64,000 nucleotides of DNA from Burkholderia sp. GAS332 (GTDB lineage: Bacteria; Pseudomonadota; Gammaproteobacteria; Burkholderiales; Burkholderiaceae): positions 3,472,001 to 3,536,000 of the forward strand of contig FSRV01000001.1 of the NCBI GenBank assembly GCA_900142905.1, read 5' to 3'. The notes under the pieces are model-generated. The model saw only the letters and a program-made list of their open reading frames with translations. It made no database searches and had not been told where the DNA came from. Positions 29,910 to 38,408 of the stretch are shown here, in pieces; the first letter of the stretch is position 1, and every line of letters begins with the position of its first letter. A program made the translations under genes and the position numbers.

Positions 29910-29980
29910 GGGGACTTCCTTCGGGGCTTAGCCCGAGGGGGCTTCCTCCGGGGAGCACCGCCGAGGGAGCGTCCTCCTGG
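29910..29980 (+). repeat. 27-bp tandem repeat with hairpin potential
   Basis: Three units spaced 27 bases begin GGGGACTTCCTTCGGGG (29910), GGGGGCTTCCTCCGGGG (29937) and AGGGAGCGTCCTCCTGG (29964). Unit 1 contains CGGGGCTTAGCCCG, which can fold. It starts six bases after the SDR stop codon. Confidence 0.65.
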
Positions 29981-30095
29981 GCGTAATCTGTGTAAGCCCA
30001 GTCGTTGCAAATCCGTAAGCTCGACTCGCTAGAATCCGGCTCACGTTATAGCGTGATTCGACGATACGAGTCGCGCGTGAGCCTGGATTTGATCG

Positions 30096-30278
30096 ATGAC
30101 CTTGGCGCTGAATTTCTACTGGCTGACCAACCTGCTGGCGATTCTTTTCATCGTGGCGTGCCTGTACGATGCACGCTACGACGAGTACGGCACGTTGACG
30201 CTGGCAGCGGCCGCGATGAGTCTTGTCGTGATGGCGATCGAGGTGTTCCTCAAGCCCGCTTTCGACATGGCACTTTGA
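30096..30278 (+). CDS. Small predicted membrane protein
   Basis: This 60-residue protein has two hydrophobic segments (WLTNLLAILFIVACLYDA and LTLAAAAMSLVVMAIEVFL) separated by a short charged loop (RYDEYG). That pattern suggests an inner-membrane hairpin. The ribosome-binding site is weak and no domain is recognised. The transmembrane pattern and clean start support it, but its small size keeps confidence moderate. Confidence 0.5.
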   Translation: MTLALNFYWLTNLLAILFIVACLYDARYDEYGTLTLAAAAMSLVVMAIEVFLKPAFDMAL

Positions 30279-30371
30279 GTTTGACGCTGCGCGACGCAGC
30301 GTCATCCGTTTTAACTCGCGCTTCACCTCGCCGCTGACAGACCAGCACAAGCACAAGCGCGAGCGGCAGCA

Positions 30372-31739
30372 TCAGACCGCGACTTCCGGCGGCGCCTGGC
30401 GGAAGCAGCGCGTGATCCAGCCCAGATAGCACAACCCCAGCACGAACCACAGCGCACCGAGCACCAGCGCGGTCTTCTCGAGGCTCACCAGCAGCCAGAT
30501 ATCCGCAATCGCACCGGCCAGCGGAAACAGCAGGCCGCCGATCACGCCCATCGCGTTCGCACTGCCCTTCGCGTTGAAAAACTGCCGGATCACACACAGA
30601 TTGACCGCAGTGAACGCGAGAAACGCGCCGAAATTGATGAACGACGTCGACGTCGCCACATCGAGCTTCAACGCGACGAGACCGATTGCGCCCGCGATCG
30701 CGATGTTCAGCGCCGGCGTCTTGAACTTCGGATGCACGAAACCGAAGATACGCTTGGGCAATACTTCGTCGCGTCCCATCGCATAGAGCAATCGCCCCAC
30801 GCTTGCCTGCGCCGAGATGCCGGAAGCGAACTGCGCGAGAATCAGGCCGGCCAGAAACACCGTCACGAAGATATCGCCGCCCACTTTGCGCGCGACTTCG
30901 AAGGCGGCCGAATCCGGGTCCTTGAACACCGCACCCGGGTGCGCGAGTTGCACCGTGTACGCGGCGATCACGAAGATCGCGCCGCCGATCAGCGCAATTA
31001 GCACAATCGCGCGCGGCATGGTCTTTTCAGGAGCGATGGTTTCTTCGGTCAACGTCGACACCGCGTCGAAGCCGAGATACGAATAGGCGGCAATCGCGGC
31101 GCCCGCCATCGTCGCCGAGAACGGCACATGCGGCTTGAAGAACGGTTCCGCCGAAATCAGACCGCCGGGGCCTGCCGCCGCGGTCACATAGTGGCAGCAC
31201 AGCACGACGAACAACGCGACGATCGCGAGTTGCACGACCATCAGCACGATGTTGAAACGGTTGGCGAGTTCGATACCGAGAATGTTCAGCGCACTCGTCA
31301 ACACGATGAACGCGACGATCCAGATCCAGCTCGGAATATGCGGGAACGCGGCGCTGAGATACGCGGCGCCGATCAGCCAGATCACCATCGGCAGGAAAAA
31401 GTAATCGAGCAAGGTGGCCCAGCCGATCATAAAACCCAGATGCGGATTGAAGGTTTTGCGCGTGTACGTATAGGCTGACCCCGCCACGGGGAAGAGCCGC
31501 GCAAGCTTGCCGTAGCTGAGCGCGGTGAACACGATCGCGATGAGGGCAATCAGATACGCGAGCGCGGCGGTATCGTTGCTGGCGCTCGCCAGCACACCGT
31601 ATGTACCGTAGACGATCAGCGGCGCCATATAGGCGAGGCCGAAGAGCAAGACTGAAGGCAGGCCAAGCGTGCGCTTCAGATGCGCGCTTTGGGGCGCGGC
31701 AGATGCGGCCGCGCGCTCGGTGGGGGATGTCGGGGTCAT
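30372..31739 (-). CDS. APC-family amino acid/amine permease
   Basis: This 455-residue permease has about 12 predicted transmembrane segments. The APC-family signature is present: LPSVLLFGLAYMAPLIVYGT at TM1, GSAYTYTRKTFNPHLGF at TM3, and AAIAAYSYLGFDAVSTLTEE with TIAPEKTMPRAI after TM6. It lies downstream of the nitrilase-family gene on the same strand after 201 bases. It may import the substrate of that amidase, which is an inference from position. Confidence 0.9.
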   Translation of the reverse strand: MTPTSPTERAAASAAPQSAHLKRTLGLPSVLLFGLAYMAPLIVYGTYGVLASASNDTAALAYLIALIAIVFTALSYGKLARLFPVAGSAYTYTRKTFNPHLGFMIGWATLLDYFFLPMVIWLIGAAYLSAAFPHIPSWIWIVAFIVLTSALNILGIELANRFNIVLMVVQLAIVALFVVLCCHYVTAAAGPGGLISAEPFFKPHVPFSATMAGAAIAAYSYLGFDAVSTLTEETIAPEKTMPRAIVLIALIGGAIFVIAAYTVQLAHPGAVFKDPDSAAFEVARKVGGDIFVTVFLAGLILAQFASGISAQASVGRLLYAMGRDEVLPKRIFGFVHPKFKTPALNIAIAGAIGLVALKLDVATSTSFINFGAFLAFTAVNLCVIRQFFNAKGSANAMGVIGGLLFPLAGAIADIWLLVSLEKTALVLGALWFVLGLCYLGWITRCFRQAPPEVAV

Positions 31740-31940
31740 ACGGTGTCTCCTCTTGATAAAAGGGCGAGCGTCGCCGTGGGCTGCGTTGAACGCGCCCCCG
31801 GTCGAGCTTTGTCGATCAGACTGGCCGGATGCGCGCAGGTCGCGCCGATGGCTCTTTGCCTGACGTGGTGCGCGAATGTGCGGGTATAGGCGCTTACTTG
31901 CGCTTAGGTGCGCCTACGCCTGTGCACTTGCGCGCGCACC

Positions 31941-32777
31941 TTAACGTGCGCGGATCACACGCGCACGTTGCCCGTTCTCGCCTTCCATCGTCGCGAGATC
32001 GAGCGCAATGCGCGCATCGTGCAGATAGCGATAGTGTTCGCGCGCGCCCTCGAGGCGCGCCGGATCGAGCGTGGCGCGCAGGATCGTTTCTGCCTGCCCC
32101 GCGTCGCATATCACGTCGCCGAATGGATCGATCAGCGCCGATTCGCCGGGGAACGTCAGGTTGTCGTCACCCGAACCGATGCGATTCACGAGCGCCGCGA
32201 ACATCTGATTCTCCATCGCGCGCGCCACGATCGCCCGGCGATGCACAGGTCCGAATGGGTCCATATTGCCGTTCGTCACGATCAGCAGATCGGCGCCCAA
32301 CGATGCGACGGCGCGCGCCGTTTCGGGAAATTCAATGTCGTAGCAGATCAGGATGCCAACGGTCACGCCCTTGAAACTGCACACTTCGTAGCGGTCGCCC
32401 GGTTCGAACACGCCGACGTCCGATGCCCACAGATGCGTCTTTCGATAACGCAGCGCAATCTCGCCGTGCTCGTCGACCAGCACCGTGGTGTTGAAAAAGC
32501 GGCTGCCGTCACGCTCGGCGAGCCCCACCGCGACAGCTACGCGCGCTTCACGCGCAGCGTGGCGTACGACGGTCAGCGACGGCCCGTCGATCGGTTCGGC
32601 CACGTCGCCGATGGTGTCCCGCGTCGGAAAGCCCGACAGCGTGGTCTCCGGAAACACGATCAGATCGGTTCCGGCCGAACGTTGGCCGATGGTTTGCAGC
32701 ACGCGTTGCACGTTTACCCCGCCAACGCCCACCGCGCCATCCACGATCGGGATCTGTGCCAGTTCGAGTTGAAGCAT
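31941..32777 (-). CDS. Carbon-nitrogen hydrolase (nitrilase superfamily)
   Basis: This 278-residue amidase-like enzyme has the complete catalytic triad: Glu in VFPETTLSGFP, Lys in LRYRKTHLWASD and Cys in ILICYDIEFPE. The superfamily hydrolyses amides, carbamoyl groups or nitriles in the cytoplasm. ATG at 32777 is used because the longer frame to 32978 reads through the duplicated inverted repeat. The APC permease is downstream and a LuxR regulator is divergent, suggesting an inducible catabolic unit. The substrate is unknown. Confidence 0.9.
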   Translation of the reverse strand: MLQLELAQIPIVDGAVGVGGVNVQRVLQTIGQRSAGTDLIVFPETTLSGFPTRDTIGDVAEPIDGPSLTVVRHAAREARVAVAVGLAERDGSRFFNTTVLVDEHGEIALRYRKTHLWASDVGVFEPGDRYEVCSFKGVTVGILICYDIEFPETARAVASLGADLLIVTNGNMDPFGPVHRRAIVARAMENQMFAALVNRIGSGDDNLTFPGESALIDPFGDVICDAGQAETILRATLDPARLEGAREHYRYLHDARIALDLATMEGENGQRARVIRAR

Positions 32778-32789
32778 TCTGTCTCCTGT

Positions 32790-32885
32790 GTCGACCAGAG
32801 TTAGCGCTTCAGCGCTTACTCTGGTCCCATGCAATTTGCGGTCGACCAGAGTTAGCGCTTCAGCGCTTACTCTGGTCCCATGCAA
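32790..32885. repeat. Duplicated 45-bp inverted-repeat unit
   Basis: Two identical 45-base units (32790-32834 and 32841-32885) have a 51-base period. Each contains a near-perfect inverted repeat whose left arm is GACCAGAGTTAGCGCT (32793-32808) and right arm 32811-32826, with a single mismatch. It resembles REP-type palindromes and lies in the promoter region between the nitrilase and LuxR genes. Confidence 0.9.
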
Positions 32886-33025
32886 AATGGTTACGGTCCT
32901 TGCCGGTCTGCTTCGCGTTAAATAGCGGCTGTTGTCAGGCCGCCCGCGTTTCCGGTTGGGCCTATTATTACCAGACATATTTTTGTTCGTAATTACCCAG
33001 CAGGGTTACCCTCAACGGAGCACGC

Positions 33026-33871
33026 ATGGAACTCGAATGGCGCGATCTGGCCTTTCATCGCGAGATCGGCGCGGTTATCGAAGCACTCGACAGCGCGCAA
33101 TTCTGGACTCGCCTCACGCGCGCGCTCGAACGCTATGTCGTGTTCGACAACTGGGTCGCGCTGCGCTTCACGGCGGGCGTGTCACCGCTCGTCTGCGCGG
33201 AATCGCCGATGCCGGACGGCGCCGTGGATACGATGTTCCAGGACTACCTCACCGCGCTTTATCAGCTCGACCCGTTTTATATCGCCGCGACGGAGAAGCC
33301 TGCATCCGGCTTCGTGACGCTTGCGGATGTCGCGCCCGACAACTTTACGATGACCGACTACTACCAGCGGTACTTCAGGAAGAACATCGTTGGCGATGAA
33401 GTGCATTTCAACTACATGATCGATGCGCGGCACACGCTGGCGTTTTCGCTCGGCGCCACGCAGCGCTATGGCGAGCGCGATCTGGCGGTGCTCGCGCTCT
33501 GTGCGCCCTGGGTCATCGCGCTACTGCGCCAGCGCTTGCCGTATGAGACATTCGATGCATCGAAGTTGGCCGCGGGCGAATCGGTGCCGGGAACAACGAC
33601 GGACATAGGCGCAGCGGCGGACACACCCGCCTATGCCGCGCGCTTCGAGCAGGTGTCGTCGGCGAGCGGCCGCTCGTCACTCACCGCGCGCGAAGTGGAA
33701 GTGGCAATGTTGACCTTGAGTGGATTTTCAACGCGCGCCATCGCGGAGAAACTGATGATCTCGTTCGAGACGGTGCGCGCGCACAAGAAGCACATCTATA
33801 CGAAGCTCAACGTCAACTCGCAGTCGGAGTTGTTCGCGCTGTTTTATGAAGCGGGACGTAAAGGGGCATGA
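33026..33871 (+). CDS. LuxR-family transcriptional regulator
   Basis: This 281-residue protein has a C-terminal LuxR HTH (SLTAREVEVAMLTLSGFSTR, then VRAHKKHIYTKLNVNSQSEL) at about residues 215-275. The N-terminal domain of about 200 residues is of unknown ligand type and is not clearly an autoinducer-binding domain. It is divergent from the nitrilase-permease pair and is the likely regulator. Two hairpins overlap and follow the stop codon. Confidence 0.87.
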   Translation: MELEWRDLAFHREIGAVIEALDSAQFWTRLTRALERYVVFDNWVALRFTAGVSPLVCAESPMPDGAVDTMFQDYLTALYQLDPFYIAATEKPASGFVTLADVAPDNFTMTDYYQRYFRKNIVGDEVHFNYMIDARHTLAFSLGATQRYGERDLAVLALCAPWVIALLRQRLPYETFDASKLAAGESVPGTTTDIGAAADTPAYAARFEQVSSASGRSSLTAREVEVAMLTLSGFSTRAIAEKLMISFETVRAHKKHIYTKLNVNSQSELFALFYEAGRKGA

Positions 33872-33914
33872 CGTCCCGTTGTTTGGCGTAAGCGCGCCTT
33901 ATCGCCGCGCGCTT
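33852..33914. terminator. Pair of hairpins between convergent genes
   Basis: Hairpin 1 pairs CGGGACGT (33852-33859) with ACGTCCCG (33871-33878), and the LuxR-gene stop codon lies at its loop. Hairpin 2 pairs AAGCGCGC (33890-33897) with GCGCGCTT (33907-33914). There is no T tract. They separate the convergent LuxR and DUF899 genes. Confidence 0.5.
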
Positions 33915-33931
33915 GCCCCTAATTTGACGCG

Positions 33932-34669
33932 CTATGAATCGCACGCGGCGCAACCGCTTTTCGTGCTCTCTTCATAGCGATCGTGATGCTTGAGCCATTC
34001 GCCCATATTCTTCTTCTCGTTGCGACCTTTCGGTGTGACGTCGAAAAGCGCGTACGTGCTGAGGAACTGCTCGCCGCCGCGTCCGTAGGTGGAATACGTG
34101 TGATAGATGTCGCCCGCTTCGTCCTTGTAGAAGACGCTGTGACCGGGTAACTCGTCGATGCCGACATCCTGCTCAGTGAAGTTGTAGAAGGCCTTCTTGC
34201 TGGCGACTTCCTCGGGCGTGAACGACACGTGATAGTCAAAATTGAAGTCGCTCTCACTCGACGACACCCACGGAAACTTCCAGCCCATACGCTTCTTGAA
34301 CGCCTCGATCTTCGCGAGCGGCCCGCGCGAGACCGCCACGTAGGATACGTCGTGATGCTCAAGATGCGTCAGGATGCCGTCCATGTGATCCGACACGAAC
34401 GAGCAGCCGAAGCAGCCCTCTTCCCAATCCGGGCCGAACATGAAGTGATAAACGATCAATTGGCTGCGGCCGCCGAACAGATCGGCGAGTGTCTTGCGGC
34501 CTTGCGGCGTATCGAATACGTAGGTCTTGTCGACCTTCACCCACGGCAATTCGCGGCGTTTGCGGGCGAGTTCGTCGCCGGCGCGCGTGTACGCTTTCTC
34601 TTCGACCAATAGCGCCTTGCTGGCGGCCAGCCATTCTTCCTTCGTACCGATTCGGTGTTGCAGGTCCAT
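33932..34669 (-). CDS. DUF899 family thioredoxin-like protein
   Basis: This 245-residue protein of the DUF899 family has a thioredoxin-like fold. Family landmarks are IGTKEEWLAASKALL at the N-terminus, VYHFMFGPDWEEGCFGCSFV with a CxxC-like pair, and a C-terminal GCAACDS. Genes of this family commonly sit beside ArsR-SRPBCC pairs, as here (63 bases downstream of the SRPBCC remnant). No biochemical role is established. Confidence 0.9.
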   Translation of the reverse strand: MDLQHRIGTKEEWLAASKALLVEEKAYTRAGDELARKRRELPWVKVDKTYVFDTPQGRKTLADLFGGRSQLIVYHFMFGPDWEEGCFGCSFVSDHMDGILTHLEHHDVSYVAVSRGPLAKIEAFKKRMGWKFPWVSSSESDFNFDYHVSFTPEEVASKKAFYNFTEQDVGIDELPGHSVFYKDEAGDIYHTYSTYGRGGEQFLSTYALFDVTPKGRNEKKNMGEWLKHHDRYEESTKSGCAACDS

Positions 34670-34732
34670 GTGTGCCTCCTTCTCTGCATCGTGCAGGTTC
34701 GATAGAGCAAAATCCGGCGAAATCAGGTGAAC

Positions 34733-34963
34733 TCAGGTGAAGTAGCATTCCAGCGAATCGAGGCCACCGCTCCAGCCGAATTGGTGCAGAAACCTCATCA
34801 AGTAGCGCCCATCCACGCGCGCATCCCGTTCCGCACGCGTCACCTCGGCGTCGCCCGGATGCCTCCATTTCATGAGTTGCGCCGCTTCCGTCGAGGCGCG
34901 GAAGACTTTGGCGGGCGCGGCGTTGATTCGGCGCTGGAGGGTAAGGCTGGGTTGGGCGGACAT
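34733..34963 (-). pseudogene. SRPBCC (Aha1-like) domain protein with an internal deletion
   Basis: The 76-residue product begins like a normal SRPBCC protein (LTLQRRINAAPAKVFRASTE, then EVTRAERDARVDGRYLMRF) and then jumps to what looks like the C-terminal helix of the same family (QFGWSGGLDSLECYF). The usual domain is about 150 residues, so roughly 75 residues of the sheet are missing in frame. It is likely non-functional. The start at 34963 lies inside the 3' end of the ArsR-like gene (94-base overlap). Confidence 0.7.
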
Positions 34964-35295
34964 GGGGGGTCCTCTTCGACGAAAGCGGCAAGACGATCGA
35001 GTGATTCGGACCAGAAGCGCTGATAACGGCCGAGCCATTCCATGGCTTCCTCCATCGGCCCGGCGGACAGGCGGCACGCCACCGTACGGCCGGTTTTGCT
35101 GCGCGTGATGAGACCTGCCTCGGACAGCACGTCGAGGTGTTTCATCACCGCGGGCAACGACATCGCAAACGGCTCGGCGAGTTCACTGACGGACAGATCG
35201 CTCAGTTCGGAAAGACGCGCGAGCAACGCCCGCCGCGTCGGGTCGGACAGCGCGGCAAAGGTGCGATCGAGTACGACTTCATTAAACTTAACCAT
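34870..35295 (-). CDS. ArsR-family transcriptional regulator
   Basis: This 141-residue winged-helix repressor has HTH blocks LSDPTRRALLARLSELSDLS and MSLPAVMKHLDVLSEAGLI. It is the ArsR subgroup usually paired with SRPBCC genes and lacks obvious metal ligands. Its last 27 residues (Pro/Ser/Arg-rich) overlap the SRPBCC gene in another frame, which may be a read-through tail created by a frameshift. Its start codon lies within a 20-bp palindrome. Confidence 0.85.
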   Translation of the reverse strand: MVKFNEVVLDRTFAALSDPTRRALLARLSELSDLSVSELAEPFAMSLPAVMKHLDVLSEAGLITRSKTGRTVACRLSAGPMEEAMEWLGRYQRFWSESLDRLAAFVEEDPPCPPNPALPSSAESTPRPPKSSAPRRKRRNS

Positions 35296-35305
35296 GAGGT
35301 TAAGT
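35286..35305. promoter_or_regulatory. ArsR operator overlapping its own start codon
   Basis: The perfect 8-bp arms ACTTAACC and GGTTAAGT flank ATGA. The minus-strand start codon of the ArsR gene (35293-35295) lies inside. Binding here would block both transcription and initiation. Confidence 0.75.
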
Positions 35306-35534
35306 ATAGAAACGCGCGAGGAGATGTCAAGGACAGGTGCGTGCTTTTCTCAAAGCGCACAGGAAGAGGCGAAGGGAGCGCTACAAAAAAGATACGCGGC
35401 GCATCGCAGATAAGACCCTGCAACACGCCGCGTCAAGGTGGAGAACAACCGACTACACGTTCGAGCAAAGCTGCAGAGAAAACGCGCTCCGCTCTCGCGT
35501 TACAACAAATCGCGTTAAACGCAATCCGGCAGAA

Positions 35535-36917
35535 TCAGATCGCCCAACCGCCGAGATAGAAGCCGACCAGCACAACAGCGATGACAACCGTGCCCACGTT
35601 CAGCTTGCGATACTCGCCGCTCACTACGCGGCCGATCACCAGCGTCGCGAAGCCGAGCATGATGCCCGTCACGATGTTGGCGGTCAGCACGATGAACACG
35701 GCGCACATCAGGCCCGACATCGCGTCGACCATGTCGTCCATATGCAGCTTGCTCACGTTCGAGAGCATCAGCAGACCGACGTACATCAGTGCCGGAGCCG
35801 TTGCATACGAAGGCACGAGGCTGGCCAGCGGCGAGAAGAACATCACCACCAGGAACAGCAGGCCGACCACGGCTGCGGCCATCCCCGTCTTCGCGCCGGC
35901 TGCAACGCCGACCGTCGATTCGATGTAGGCAGCCGCCGGTGCACCACCGAGCAGGCCCGAGAAGATCGAGCTCAGCGAATCCGCCGTCAACGCACGGCCG
36001 CCGTTGATGATGCGGCCGTTCTCGTCGAGTTGACCCGCCTGGCCAGCAACGGCGCGAATCGTGCCGGTTGCGTCGAACACGGCGGTCATCACCAGTGCCA
36101 GCACGCTAGGCAAAACCGCCATCGACAGCGCGCCCTTGATGTCCATCGCGCCGATCAGCGAAGCATGGCCCGGTGCGCTCAGCGAAGGCACCGCAAACAC
36201 GCCGTGGAACACCACCGCCGGATCGATTGCGAGCGCAATCAACGAGATCACGACGATCACGATCAGGATCGAACCCGGCACGCGACGGCGCACCAGACCG
36301 AAGATCGCGGCCAGTCCCGCCACCGACATGATCGCCGGCAACGCCGTGATATTGCCGAGCGCGACCGGCAGGCCGGCGCCCGGATTCTTGACGACCAGAC
36401 CCACGTCATTCGCGGCGATCAAGAGCAGGAACAGGCCGATGCCGATCCCCGTGCCGTGCGCGATGCCGGTCGGCAGATTGCGCAGAATCCACGAACGCAC
36501 GCCCGTCACCGAGATACCGGTGAAGACCACGCCCATCAGGAACACCGCGCCGAGCGCGACGTTCGGATGCAGACCTTTACCGAGCACGAGGCCGAACGCG
36601 GTGAACGCGGTCAGCGAAATCGCGCAGCCGATAGCGATCGGCAGACGCGCCCACACACCCATCAGCAGCGAGCCGAAGGCGGTCGTCAGACAGACGGCGA
36701 CAAACACCGCACTCGTGTCAAAGCCCGCTTTGCCGAACATACCCGGCACGACGAACACGGAATAGACCATCGCGAGGAAGGTCGTGATGCCCGCGACAAT
36801 TTCCGTACGCTGCGAACTGCCGCGCGAAGAGATTTCGAAGTAGCGGTCGAGAAAGCCCTTTCCGTCGAATGATTCGGCGCCGACTTCAGAAATCGGTTGG
36901 GCGTGGGGTTCCATCAT
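35535..36917 (-). CDS. NCS2-family purine permease (AzgA/PbuG-like)
   Basis: This 460-residue transporter has 12 or more hydrophobic segments. The AzgA subfamily is indicated by [20 protein letters not shown] at TM1, [19 protein letters not shown] near TM8 and TYIES-like [17 protein letters not shown]. Such proteins import adenine, guanine or hypoxanthine by proton symport. ATG at 36917 has GGAGG eight bases upstream. It is single, with a long upstream region. Confidence 0.9.
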   Translation of the reverse strand: MMEPHAQPISEVGAESFDGKGFLDRYFEISSRGSSQRTEIVAGITTFLAMVYSVFVVPGMFGKAGFDTSAVFVAVCLTTAFGSLLMGVWARLPIAIGCAISLTAFTAFGLVLGKGLHPNVALGAVFLMGVVFTGISVTGVRSWILRNLPTGIAHGTGIGIGLFLLLIAANDVGLVVKNPGAGLPVALGNITALPAIMSVAGLAAIFGLVRRRVPGSILIVIVVISLIALAIDPAVVFHGVFAVPSLSAPGHASLIGAMDIKGALSMAVLPSVLALVMTAVFDATGTIRAVAGQAGQLDENGRIINGGRALTADSLSSIFSGLLGGAPAAAYIESTVGVAAGAKTGMAAAVVGLLFLVVMFFSPLASLVPSYATAPALMYVGLLMLSNVSKLHMDDMVDAMSGLMCAVFIVLTANIVTGIMLGFATLVIGRVVSGEYRKLNVGTVVIAVVLVGFYLGGWAI

Positions 36918-37442
36918 GATGAGTGCCTCCTTTATCAGCGGGCTGAAACGGCTCGTTTTCCGGGCCGCCATCAGGTTCGTCTCGTTGCGTTGATCTAATG
37001 TGGTGTGGCAAGGTTTGAACGTCGGCTTGCGATGCGTCCACAACCCGCATGCTCCGTTCTTCTTTTGCTGTCCCGAAATGTAGGGCAACGGGATTATGTC
37101 TCCCATCGCATGAATGGCATGCCGGGCATGTCGCGATGCTTATATCGTTTAGTGGACGGCATACCACGGGGACGCTCCGCGTGTTTACACCTACGGTTTG
37201 TCATGAAGTTGTGAAAGGGTTTAGAGGGGTTCGGATTGAGAAAACCCGTGATAAACCGGGACTCATCACGCTCAATGGACGCGCAATAAACGCGTATTGC
37301 GGCATGAACCGGGCCTTCGGAACACCTGTCAAAAAGCCTGCAAAACCGGGCCGTCCCGGCGCCGCGGGTTACACTCTGGCCCTTACCTGACTTAATTGCG
37401 TGACATAAAGCGGCGCTCTACAGCGCCCGTGCGCATTGGCCC
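36918..37442. other. Divergent intergenic region (purine permease / PRC-barrel gene)
   Basis: This 525-base region should hold two divergent promoters. I looked for a purine-type riboswitch in the permease leader but could not recognise one. Open frames here lack protein-like character. Confidence 0.4.
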
Positions 37443-38408
37443 ATGGAGTCCTTCTTGATGAGCGGCGGTTTTTCGCGTCCTGCCTGGCGTCTTCTGATTC
37501 TTGCTGTGTTCGCGCTGTTCGCGCTGTCCGGTTGCAGCCTGCTGTGGGGCCCGCAGCAGGCGCCGATTGTCGATGCCACGGTCATGCCCGTCGAGCCCGC
37601 GAGCGCCCCGGTGGCCGCCTCCGCGCCGGAACCCGTCGAGACTGAGGCGGCCGAGCCCGAACAGCCTAAGAAGCCGAAGAAGCCGGTTATCAAGCCGCAC
37701 AAGGTCGAACCCCCGCCGCCGGTCGCCACGCCCGCGCCGCCGCCCCCTGCGCCCCCGCCGCTGATCGTGCTGCGCACGATCGAGCGCAGCGACGCGCGCA
37801 CGCTGCTCGATAGTGAAGTGCAGAAGCCCGACGGCAAGGTGGTGGGCCGCGCGGTCGATATGATCGCCGATGCGAACGGCAAGCCGCGCGAGATGGTGGT
37901 CAATCTACAAGGCTTCCTCGGCGTCGGGGACCGCAAGGTCAATTTCCCGTGGAGCGCGTTCCGCTTCACGCCGACCGCGAAGGCCGCGCCGATCACGCTC
38001 AACGCGACGGCCGCGCCGACGCCTGCGGCGAAGTCCGCTGCCGCGCAATTGCCGCTGATCGATGCCGATGTCGAGCGTTCGAACGGCGCCAAGGTCGGCC
38101 GCGTGATCGACGTGCTGATCGACGGCAACGCGCAGCCGCAAGCGGTCGTGCTCGACGTCAACGGCATGGTCAGCCCCGAGCGGCGCACGATTGCCGCCAA
38201 CTGGTCGGCGCTGCGTTTCGTCATGAAAGACAAGGAACTGCATCCGCTGATCGATCTGAGCGATGCGCAGATCAACGCGACGCCGCCGTACGCCAGCGGC
38301 CAGCCAGTCCGCGCGGTATCGCCGGCGCCTCCTCCGGCTCCTGCCGCGGCGGCTTCCACCGCGCCCGCTACGGTTACCGCGGGTTCCAACGCACGGGCGG
38401 CCCGATGA
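37443..38408 (+). CDS. PRC-barrel domain lipoprotein
   Basis: This 321-residue protein has a lipoprotein signal (LLILAVFALFALSGCSLLWG, lipobox LSGC) and a Pro/Ala-rich stalk (about residues 45-105). Two PRC-barrel-like modules follow: SEVQKPDGKVVGRAVDMIAD, and DADVERSNGAKVGRVIDVLI with FVMKDKELHP after it. PRC-barrels mediate protein or ligand contacts; here it is probably in the periplasm or outer membrane. It overlaps the downstream MFS gene by four bases (ATGA). An alternative start is ATG at 37458. Confidence 0.8.
   Translation: MESFLMSGGFSRPAWRLLILAVFALFALSGCSLLWGPQQAPIVDATVMPVEPASAPVAASAPEPVETEAAEPEQPKKPKKPVIKPHKVEPPPPVATPAPPPPAPPPLIVLRTIERSDARTLLDSEVQKPDGKVVGRAVDMIADANGKPREMVVNLQGFLGVGDRKVNFPWSAFRFTPTAKAAPITLNATAAPTPAAKSAAAQLPLIDADVERSNGAKVGRVIDVLIDGNAQPQAVVLDVNGMVSPERRTIAANWSALRFVMKDKELHPLIDLSDAQINATPPYASGQPVRAVSPAPPPAPAAAASTAPATVTAGSNARAAR

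Noticed and set aside
32790..32885. CRISPR-like or phage attachment array
   Set aside because: There are only two units with a 6-base spacer and internal dyad symmetry, without cas genes or integrase.
35337..36872. 511-residue plus-strand frame
   Set aside because: It is antisense to the purine permease and very rich in His, Arg and Asp, typical of a shadow.
36918..37442. Purine or xanthine riboswitch upstream of the permease
   Set aside because: I could not match a conserved core or pairing pattern in the leader by eye.
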